Assembly (NCBI GenBank): GCA_949372755.1
Contig: CASIBO010000010.1
Span: forward strand, 47,478 to 111,477
Direction: 5' to 3'
Length of the DNA: 64,000 nt
DNA from: UBA9926 sp018645765
GTDB lineage: Bacteria > Pseudomonadota > Gammaproteobacteria > Pseudomonadales > Azotimanducaceae
The notes under the pieces were generated by a model that worked only from the letters and a program-made list of their open reading frames with translations, was not told where the DNA came from and searched no databases. Below, one piece after another: positions 17,199 through 23,731 of the stretch. Each line of letters starts with the position of its first letter. Within the stretch, counting starts at the first letter, position 1. The translations under genes were made by a program, and so were the position numbers.

Positions 17199-18954
17199 GT
17201 CCTTTGAGACGTTGCTTGCGCTCAAGATCGTAATAAAACCCACCCTTGGCGAGCAGCGTTTGATGATCACCCATCTCGATTAACCGACCTTCGTCTAAGA
17301 CCAAGATTTGTTCCGCATGGCGCGCGGTTGAAACGCGATTGGACACGATTAAGGTCGTAAGGCCTTGCCGCAGATTTTTCAGGCCCGATAAAATATGTTC
17401 CTCGGTTTCAGTGTCGACCGCAGAAAAGCAATCATCCAGGACAAGGAGCGGACTCATGCGGATGATGCCGCGGGCTAACGCGGCACGCTGCTTTTGGCCG
17501 CCAGAAAGGGTAATTCCGCGTTCGCCTAGTATCGTATTGAGGCCTTCCGGGAAGGCGTCGATCGTGCTGGAGAGTGCAGCGACACTGGCCGAGTCGAGTA
17601 TTTCACCAAGGCTGCGCTCCGGATTGTCATACGCGATGTTGTCACCTAGGCTGTCAGCGAATAAAAAAGGATCCTGTAGCACCAAGCAAACCTTCTCCCT
17701 TAAATAGGACAGCGGATAGTCTTGGATCGGCCGTTGATCGAGCAGGATGGACCCTGTTGTTGGTTCAAGTAGCCTCACCAAAAGCCTGAGTAAGGTGGAT
17801 TTACCAGAGCCGACCCGGCCAACAATCGCAAGGGTCTGGCCGGCCTCAACGCGGAAAGAAAGCTGCGTCAGGGCATCCTTGTCTTTGTTTAGATAACGGT
17901 AGCTCAGATTTTTAACGTGGATGCTGCCGGTAAGCTCTGGATGATTTGGGGTGCCTTGGTCGCGGATTTCAGGCTCGAAGTCTAGGATCTCAAAGACGCG
18001 CGCCGTGCCTGACGCGCCGCGCTGCCACTGGGTCACAATCGTGCCGGCTTCTCGGATGGGCCAAAGTAGCAGCGCTAAGTAAGAAAAAAATGCGGTAAAG
18101 GTCCCGATGGAGATTTCGCCAGCCTGATATAAAAAACTGCCATAGCCAAGGATGATCAAGGTGGAGCAGCCGGCGATGACCGGCATGATGGCGCCGATTG
18201 CTGAGCTGTCTCGAAAAAGGGCAATGTTGTCATCGGCGAAAGTTTGATTCGTTGCGGCAAATCGTTCGATCTCTCGACTTTCTTGTGCCATGGCCTGCAC
18301 GGTACGAATGCCGTTGAGATTTTGTTGCACGAACGTTGAAAGCTCAGCGAAACCCTCTTGGGTTCGTTGTGATCGAATGAAGATGCGCTGTGCGTAGCGG
18401 TGCGCGAAATAGGTAATCAAGGGCGCTGGAATGATCACGGCGAGGGTGAGCTGCCAAGACAAACTCAGCATGAAGAGTAGGCCAACGATGGCGGTGAAGA
18501 CCAGCACCATGGTGGTTCTGGAAGTACCCGCGACCAGCTCTCGGACGCGGGTGATGTCGTTGATTGCGCGTGCCATGAGATCGCCGACTGGGAAATCACC
18601 ATAAAAATTTGGCCCTTGGCGCTGCAAATGCGCATACAAACGGTTGCGAAGATCGAAAGCTACGTAGACGCCGATCCGCCTGATCAAAATACGACTGATA
18701 ATGGTGACAACGATTTGTGCGACGACGCAAAGGGCAATCGACAAGGCGATTGGGGCGATGAGGTTTGTGAGGACCTCATTGCTGTGGCCATTGTGAGATG
18801 CATCCGCTAGGGCATCGATGCCTTGTTTCAGAAAATAGGGAATGGCCGCTTCAAAGAGTCTCGCGGCGAGCAGTCCAAGCATGCCGCCCCAGAAGGCCCA
18901 GGCGTGTTGTCGCAGATACGGCGCGAGGCGGCGCAGGGTCATCATGATGGTCAT
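17182..18954 (-). CDS. ABC exporter half-transporter (degenerate ATP-site partner)
   Basis: 590 residues from the ATG at 18954; a TTG at 18999 is an alternative, and neither has a good ribosome site. Six spans, then Walker A GRVGSGKST, Q-loop LVLQDPF, signature LSGGQ, and Walker B LLVLDDCFSAVD, where Asp replaces the catalytic Glu; the H-loop reads VSNRVST, with Asn instead of His. These two changes are the hallmark of the degenerate subunit in heterodimeric exporters, and the length equals that of E. coli MdlA. The downstream gene is the partner. Substrate unknown. Confidence 0.9.
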   Translation of the reverse strand: MTIMMTLRRLAPYLRQHAWAFWGGMLGLLAARLFEAAIPYFLKQGIDALADASHNGHSNEVLTNLIAPIALSIALCVVAQIVVTIISRILIRRIGVYVAFDLRNRLYAHLQRQGPNFYGDFPVGDLMARAINDITRVRELVAGTSRTTMVLVFTAIVGLLFMLSLSWQLTLAVIIPAPLITYFAHRYAQRIFIRSQRTQEGFAELSTFVQQNLNGIRTVQAMAQESREIERFAATNQTFADDNIALFRDSSAIGAIMPVIAGCSTLIILGYGSFLYQAGEISIGTFTAFFSYLALLLWPIREAGTIVTQWQRGASGTARVFEILDFEPEIRDQGTPNHPELTGSIHVKNLSYRYLNKDKDALTQLSFRVEAGQTLAIVGRVGSGKSTLLRLLVRLLEPTTGSILLDQRPIQDYPLSYLREKVCLVLQDPFLFADSLGDNIAYDNPERSLGEILDSASVAALSSTIDAFPEGLNTILGERGITLSGGQKQRAALARGIIRMSPLLVLDDCFSAVDTETEEHILSGLKNLRQGLTTLIVSNRVSTARHAEQILVLDEGRLIEMGDHQTLLAKGGFYYDLERKQRLKGHDLET

Positions 18955-19480
18955 AACGCGGGTTTCAGGTCTCGTGCGGTTTGTAGTCGGCGATGACAAT
19001 GATACTAGCCAATTGCGGGAGGCAGTGAAAGGGTCACGGGGCCCCCGGCGCTGAGAGCAGTGCTGATGATGGGTTGAGTTGGGCTTGACGGTGTTTGTGC
19101 CAGAGTCCTGGGGCTGAGTCGCGCGGCGCAGTTAAAGTCTGCGCATCAAGCCGGACAATCAACGGGACCTTTGGATAAAGTCTGGTCGGCAATCAAACCG
19201 TTTGGTTTTAGCGTCCGGCTGCTTTTGAAACCATCGATACCGCGCGCTTTGCCGTCCTTGGGGTAGGGCAGTTTGTTTGCGCGGGCTGACGCAATCGATC
19301 AGGCGAGGCGCAAACACTTAAAAGCGGGTTAGGTAGTACAACTATGGCTTGGGTTGGGCTATAAAGGTGGAGACATACAGCGCTACCGAACTGCTGACAG
19401 CGACAGGCAGAATCGGTCCACGTTTAAGCAATGAACACAAGCCCATCAGGGTCAGGGTTGGCAAAGGCAAGGAAGGCAAG
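18955..19480. other. Intergenic stretch without recognisable gene
   Basis: Divergent gap of 526 bases between the ABC exporter operon and the acyl-CoA dehydrogenase. It should hold promoters for both, but I see no convincing -35/-10 pair, hairpin or small gene. The frame of the dehydrogenase is open back to about 19349 without conserved residues. Confidence 0.5.
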
Positions 19481-20653
19481 ATGCGGTTATCACCAACGGC
19501 GGCGGACATTGAATTTGAACAGACGGTTGCGGCCTTCATTGCCGAGCACCTAGACCCCGCCGTCCAGCATCGGGTGGCGAATTCAATGTCCATCGACAAA
19601 GCAACACAAGCAGATTGGACTCGGAAGCTCGCCGCTGCAGGCTGGGCCGCCCCAAATTGGCCGGTTGAGTATGGCGGGACCGGTTGGTCGATGCGACGTC
19701 GCCATCAATTTGAGGTCTTAATGCGTGGCCATAACGCGCCAGAAACCCAGGGCTTTGGCTTTAATATGGTTGGGCCTGCGATCATTCAATATGGCTCGGC
19801 AGAACAAAAAGCCCATTACCTTCCTTTGATCCTAAATGCCGAAATCAGTTGGTGTCAGGGCTATTCTGAACCGGGTGCCGGCTCTGACCTGGCCAGTTTA
19901 ACGACCCGCGCGGAGATTGTGGGAGACGAATACCGCGTCAATGGCGCCAAAATTTGGACCTCCGGGGCTGAGCGCGCGGATCATATTTTTGTCTTGGTGA
20001 GAACGGATGTGACGGCCAAGAAGCAACTGGGCATTTCATTTTTATTGATCCCAATGACGTCAGCCGGGATTCGGGTCGAAGCCCTTTACGCTTTCAATGG
20101 TAAACGGCTTTGGAATCAGGTGTTTTTTGATGATGTCATGGTGCCTCGGTCGAATCGATTGGGGGCTGAGAACCAGGGCTGGACGGTCGCGAAAACCCTG
20201 CTAGGTGACGAGCGATTGATGGTTTCGCGGGTCGCTGAGAATAAGCGAATCCTTGCTCGGGTTCGAGGACTGCTAAAAGATACTGGCTTGAAAGACGCCG
20301 CGCTGGCGGCCAAGGCGGCCCAAATTGAAATTCGATTAACCGCGCTTGAAGCCACGGCGCTGCGGTTGCTGTCGAGGTTTGATGGCGGTGGCAAGATCGG
20401 TGCGGAGCCATCGATGCTGAAGCTTCAGGGGAGCCAACTGGTCCAAGTACAAGATCAGTTACTGTTTGAAATTGCAGGGCTATATGGTCTGCCGCTGGAT
20501 GCCGAGTCCAGACAGACGCCGAATGCGCCCATTCATCGCGAGACGGTCGATATGATTGGCAGCGCGCTGTTTCATCATCGCGGCTACACCATTGCCGGTG
20601 GGGCCAGCGAGGTGCAACGCAATATCATCGCGCAACAAGTGCTGGGCTTGTAA
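19481..20653 (+). CDS. Acyl-CoA dehydrogenase family protein
   Basis: 390 residues from the ATG at 19481, which follows AAGGAAGG by four bases; the open frame upstream has no family residues. Motifs: PNWPVEYGGTGWS near residue 60, WCQGYSEPGAGSDLASL (FAD/substrate loop), VNGAKIWTSGA, and the C-terminal GYTIAGGASEVQRNIIAQQVLGL, which binds FAD of the neighbouring subunit. It oxidises an acyl-CoA at alpha-beta and passes electrons to ETF. The AGGASE ending is that of larger bacterial FadE proteins used for branched or cyclic acyl-CoA; the YEG-type catalytic Glu of short-chain enzymes is not at this place. Stands alone, convergent with fxsA. Confidence 0.9.
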   Translation: MRLSPTAADIEFEQTVAAFIAEHLDPAVQHRVANSMSIDKATQADWTRKLAAAGWAAPNWPVEYGGTGWSMRRRHQFEVLMRGHNAPETQGFGFNMVGPAIIQYGSAEQKAHYLPLILNAEISWCQGYSEPGAGSDLASLTTRAEIVGDEYRVNGAKIWTSGAERADHIFVLVRTDVTAKKQLGISFLLIPMTSAGIRVEALYAFNGKRLWNQVFFDDVMVPRSNRLGAENQGWTVAKTLLGDERLMVSRVAENKRILARVRGLLKDTGLKDAALAAKAAQIEIRLTALEATALRLLSRFDGGGKIGAEPSMLKLQGSQLVQVQDQLLFEIAGLYGLPLDAESRQTPNAPIHRETVDMIGSALFHHRGYTIAGGASEVQRNIIAQQVLGL

Positions 20654-20698
20654 CCTGGTCTGTTGCGCTAGGTTGAATCTCTAAAACCGTCAGGTTCT

Positions 20699-20720
20699 GG
20701 CCCCGATCAGACTGGGGGCC
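20699..20720. terminator. Weak hairpin between convergent genes
   Basis: GGCCCC at 20699-20704 pairs with GGGGCC at 20715-20720 across ten bases, between the ends of the acyl-CoA dehydrogenase and fxsA. There is no T run, so an intrinsic terminator is only possible. Confidence 0.3.
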
Positions 20721-20757
20721 TGTGTTTGACGCGCGAGGCTGCGAAAATAAAGAATGG

Positions 20758-21174
20758 TCAGTTTAATCGTTCGAGGTCTTCTTGAACGAACTCCCCTTCG
20801 ATAATGTTGGGCGATTGTGGTTCTGGCCCGGGCCCGCCGCGACCAGTGTCTCCGGGCCCAGCATCATCTTTACGGCCGGCGCTAATCGCCAGGTACAAGC
20901 CGGTAAGGTCAGACAGAACGCCCGGCAAGCACAATAGTATGCCGCCGAGTATGCCTTGCAGGGGTCGAATAATGGACCAGAGTGAATTGGGCGGCGCCAT
21001 TTGAAAGCGTTGCATCAGGTCCCGGATAGAGCGGCCAGAGCGCCGGATTAAAAAAACACCAAGCGCGCAGCTCAACAGAATCTGAAGCAGGGTTGCGGGC
21101 AATCCAATTCGGTCGGTCAAGACCATGAGGCCGAGGAGTTCGAGCAGCGGAAGGGCAATAAAGAGTAAGCGCAA
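20758..21174 (-). CDS. fxsA: FxsA family membrane protein
   Basis: 138 residues. LPLLELLGLMVLTDRIG, QILLSCALGVFLIRRSG and LQGILGGILLCLPGVLSDLTGLYLA match FxsA, with about three to four membrane spans and a polar, glycine/proline-rich tail (GPGDTGRGGPGPEP). In E. coli FxsA overproduction relieves exclusion of phage T7 by the F plasmid; the normal role is unknown. Single gene, convergent with the dehydrogenase; its upstream side faces the tandem repeat at 21210. Confidence 0.88.
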   Translation of the reverse strand: MRLLFIALPLLELLGLMVLTDRIGLPATLLQILLSCALGVFLIRRSGRSIRDLMQRFQMAPPNSLWSIIRPLQGILGGILLCLPGVLSDLTGLYLAISAGRKDDAGPGDTGRGGPGPEPQSPNIIEGEFVQEDLERLN

Positions 21175-21209
21175 GGGATAGCTCCCGATCGAGGAAAGGG
21201 TAGCCTATC

Positions 21210-21305
21210 ATGAACACGTTAGGGCTTCATGACATGAACACGTTAGGGCTTCATGACATGAACACGTTACGGCTTCATGACATGAACACGTTAGGGCTTC
21301 ATGAC
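21210..21305 (+). repeat. Four tandem copies of a 24-bp repeat
   Basis: Copies at 21210-21233, 21234-21257, 21258-21281 and 21282-21305. Each starts ATGAACACG and ends CTTCATGAC. The only difference is one base in copy 3 (TTACGG for TTAGGG). Each copy has CATGAA or ATGAA and TTCATG as inverted arms around eleven bases, so each can form a small hairpin. The period is a multiple of three, and one frame reads MNTLGLHD four times. It lies in the divergent gap between fxsA and the hydrolase at 21441. Near identity of copies means recent duplication or selection. Confidence 0.95.
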
Positions 21306-21365
21306 CGCAAGCCATTAAGGTTGCCAGGCCCTGTGGCGGATGACGCGATGAACTGGTTGGCTTAG
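21210..21365 (+). CDS. Possible 51-residue peptide with four octapeptide repeats
   Basis: An open frame runs through the repeat: MNTLGLHD three times unchanged and once as MNTLRLHD, then 19 residues (RKPLRLPG...MNWLA) and a TAG at 21363-21365. AGGAAAGGG about nine bases before the first ATG could be a ribosome site. Each repeat also begins with ATG, so re-initiation is possible. No similar protein comes to mind. It may equally be a non-coding repeat whose length happens to keep frame. The following hydrolase gene starts 75 bases later, so this could be a leader peptide of that operon. Confidence 0.3.
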   Translation: MNTLGLHDMNTLGLHDMNTLRLHDMNTLGLHDRKPLRLPGPVADDAMNWLA

Positions 21366-21440
21366 GTCACTAAAACGCGTCATCCAAGCGATATTTGCGG
21401 AGAGCATAAGACAAGATGAGACCAGCAGGAGATCAAAATT

Positions 21441-22055
21441 ATGACCGAAGCCGTTAGAACAGTGTTACAAATTCCAGGCCCGCAAGGCATGCTGGAGGCT
21501 AAAATGAACCGACTACCAAACGCTGGTCGGGGTTTTATCGTGATGTGTCACCCGCACCCTGCCTATGGCGGTAATCTGAATGATCGAATTCTCGAAACGT
21601 TATCGGGTCAGGCTGTTCAATATGGCTTCTCGACCCTTGCGTTTAATATGGCGGGCGTTGGCGCCTCAGCCGGGCACACTGAATCCGCCGTAATGGCCGC
21701 AAAGGATCTGGCGGCGGTGATCGCTTTTGTCGAGGCTTCGGAGGGGGCAACCCCAAAATTGGTGGGTTATTCTTTTGGTGCGATTGTGGTCTTAGAACAG
21801 GCTTGCTCGCGCCAAAACCTTGAGTTGTTATTGATCGCGCCGGTCCTAGCGTTGGGGTCGCAAAGACTGTCTGGACAAGCTGCGTTAAGCGGTCGGGTTA
21901 TTGTCGGGTCCGCTGATGCCTTCGCTCAGCCAGCATCGTTGAGCGCCCGTTTTGATCCATCATCAGTTCAACTGATTGAGGGGGCGGATCATTTTTTTAA
22001 TGGGTATGATGGGGCGTTAACCCGAGCAGCAGAGCCGTTTTTTAATGGAATTTAA
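21441..22055 (+). CDS. Alpha/beta hydrolase
   Basis: 204 residues with AGGAG ten bases or so before the ATG. MCHPHPAYGGNLND (35-48) is the HPHP oxyanion motif of the small YqfB/dienelactone-like hydrolases, the nucleophile is Ser111 in GYSFG, and the C-terminal His is in IEGADHFF. It should hydrolyse an ester or thioester in the cytoplasm. The last 11 bases overlap the start of the enoyl-CoA hydratase gene (22045-22055), so it is the first gene of a likely operon hydrolase-hydratase-MoxR ATPase-VWA-VOC. Acyl-CoA thioesters are plausible substrates. Confidence 0.85.
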   Translation: MTEAVRTVLQIPGPQGMLEAKMNRLPNAGRGFIVMCHPHPAYGGNLNDRILETLSGQAVQYGFSTLAFNMAGVGASAGHTESAVMAAKDLAAVIAFVEASEGATPKLVGYSFGAIVVLEQACSRQNLELLLIAPVLALGSQRLSGQAALSGRVIVGSADAFAQPASLSARFDPSSVQLIEGADHFFNGYDGALTRAAEPFFNGI

Positions 22056-22875
22056 GGTTATTCAAGTAACCCGTCAGGCGGGCGTGGGGCGGATTACGCT
22101 GAATCGCCCCCATCGTCATAATGCCTGGACCGGCCGAATGCATACCGAGTATCGCTGGGCGCTCGCTGAGCTCGAGGCGGACCCGTTAGTCCGAGCAGTC
22201 ATTGTCACCGGTGCGCAGCGCAGTTTTTGCGTCGGTGGTGATGCCCAAGCGCTAAAAGGCCATTCTGACAAGGGCGGCTACGACCCTGGCACGCCTGATC
22301 CGCTAGCTCGGCCGGGCTATGGTGTGATGCCTGAGTTCGACGCCCCATTCGCCTATCATTTTGGTTTGACCAAGCCGGTGATTGCCGCACTAAACGGCGC
22401 CGCGGCCGGCGTTGGGTTGGCGCTTGCGATGTTTGCAGATCTAAGATTTGCCGTGCCCGGGGCTGTGTTCACAACCGCCCATGGCAAACTGAATTTTCCG
22501 GCGGAGTATGGCTTGTCTTGGTTGCTACCTCGGATGATCGGTCTAACTCGAGCGAACGAATTATTGTTGAGTTCTCGCCGGTTTAGTAGCGAAGAGGCGT
22601 TGTCACTCGGGCTCATCAATGGCCTCTATGAGGCCGATGTTCTAATCGATTCGGTGCAGGCTTACGCCGAACAGTTGATAGCGCAAAATGCCCCGGATGC
22701 ACTACGCGTAACCAAACACCAGATTTATCGAGATTTGCACCGGGATGTGGCGACGTCGGTTCACTACAGTGAGCAGCAATTGGCGCGGATGAGCCGCACG
22801 CCTGATTTTAGAGAAGGCGTTGCGGCCTTTATGGAAAAGCGGCCACCAAAGTGGCAAGGAATGGATCATGAATAA
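22045..22875 (+). CDS. Enoyl-CoA hydratase/isomerase family protein
   Basis: 276 residues. Crotonase motifs: RITLNRPHRHNAW near the start, AVIVTGAQRSFCVGGDAQAL for the first oxyanion Ala/Gly, KPVIAALNGAAAGVGLALAMFADLRFA for the second, and FPAEYGLSWLLPRMIG, where Glu of AEYG takes the place of the catalytic Glu164-type residue. It adds water across trans-2-enoyl-CoA or acts as an isomerase. The ATG at 22045 lies within the upstream gene; the end overlaps the ATPase start by eight bases, so all three are coupled. Confidence 0.9.
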   Translation: MEFKVIQVTRQAGVGRITLNRPHRHNAWTGRMHTEYRWALAELEADPLVRAVIVTGAQRSFCVGGDAQALKGHSDKGGYDPGTPDPLARPGYGVMPEFDAPFAYHFGLTKPVIAALNGAAAGVGLALAMFADLRFAVPGAVFTTAHGKLNFPAEYGLSWLLPRMIGLTRANELLLSSRRFSSEEALSLGLINGLYEADVLIDSVQAYAEQLIAQNAPDALRVTKHQIYRDLHRDVATSVHYSEQQLARMSRTPDFREGVAAFMEKRPPKWQGMDHE

Positions 22876-23731
22876 CCCAACAACCCCCTCAGCAACGCTC
22901 GACCAAGAGCCTTTTTATCTTCCGGTCGGGGATGAGGTGGCCCTCTTCAAAGCGGCTTATGCGCAGCGCCTGCCAGTGTTACTGAAGGGGCCGACGGGCT
23001 GTGGTAAAACGCGCTTTGTGGAATACATGGCGTATCAACTGTTTCGCGGGGCGCAGGCGTCGGCGGAATTGCGCAGCATCGAATACCCGCTTCAAACCAT
23101 TGCGTGCCATGAGGATTTGTCGGCGACAGACCTCGTGGGGCGGTTTTTATTGCAAGGGGACGAAACCGTTTGGCAGGACGGGCCCTTAACACGGTCAGTT
23201 CAAGAGGGATCGATCTGCTATCTGGATGAGATTGTCGAGGCCAGAAAAGATTCAACCGTTTTGATTCATTCGCTCACAGATCATCGGCGAATTTTACCGA
23301 TTGAAAAACGCGGCTTGATTTTGGATGCCCATCCCAATTTTCTATTGGTGATTTCCTATAATCCGGGATATCAAAACGTTCTCAAGGATTTGAAAACGAG
23401 TACCCGGCAGCGCTTTATCGCCATTGATTTCGATTATCCGAGCGTTGTCGCTGAAACCGACATTATTGCGCACGAGAGCGGGGTCGATCGGGAGATCGCC
23501 GGCCAGTTAGCCGCGTTGGGCGCCAAAATACGGCACCTGCGAGAACACGGTTTTGACGAAGGTGTGAGCACTCGGCTGTTGATTTACGCCGGTCAAATGA
23601 TGGTGGCGGGTGTCGCGCCAGCCAGAGCGTGCGATGTGGCGATCTGTCGGGCGGTTTCTGATGATACCGACGTGCAATCGGCGATGCAGGCAGTTGTGCA
23701 GGCCATTTTCGCTGACACGATGACCGGATAA
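22868..23731 (+). CDS. MoxR-type AAA+ ATPase (NorQ/CbbQ-like)
   Basis: 287 residues from the ATG at 22868, with AAGGA seven bases before it. Walker A GPTGCGKT at 41-48, Walker B ICYLDEIVEA near 120, and a sensor-1 Asn in VISYNPGYQNVLK are those of the NorQ/CbbQ/GvpN branch. These ATPases work with a VWA partner to remodel or insert metal into a target enzyme (nitric oxide reductase in NorQD, Rubisco in CbbQO). Neither target is in this window. The VWA gene begins directly after the stop, with no spacing. The position among acyl-CoA genes suggests a new target. Confidence 0.9.
   Translation: MNNPTTPSATLDQEPFYLPVGDEVALFKAAYAQRLPVLLKGPTGCGKTRFVEYMAYQLFRGAQASAELRSIEYPLQTIACHEDLSATDLVGRFLLQGDETVWQDGPLTRSVQEGSICYLDEIVEARKDSTVLIHSLTDHRRILPIEKRGLILDAHPNFLLVISYNPGYQNVLKDLKTSTRQRFIAIDFDYPSVVAETDIIAHESGVDREIAGQLAALGAKIRHLREHGFDEGVSTRLLIYAGQMMVAGVAPARACDVAICRAVSDDTDVQSAMQAVVQAIFADTMTG

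Noticed and set aside
21210..21305. TTAGGG in the tandem repeat looks like a telomere repeat
   Set aside because: It occurs once per 24-base unit, not in tandem hexamers, and the replicon is bacterial.
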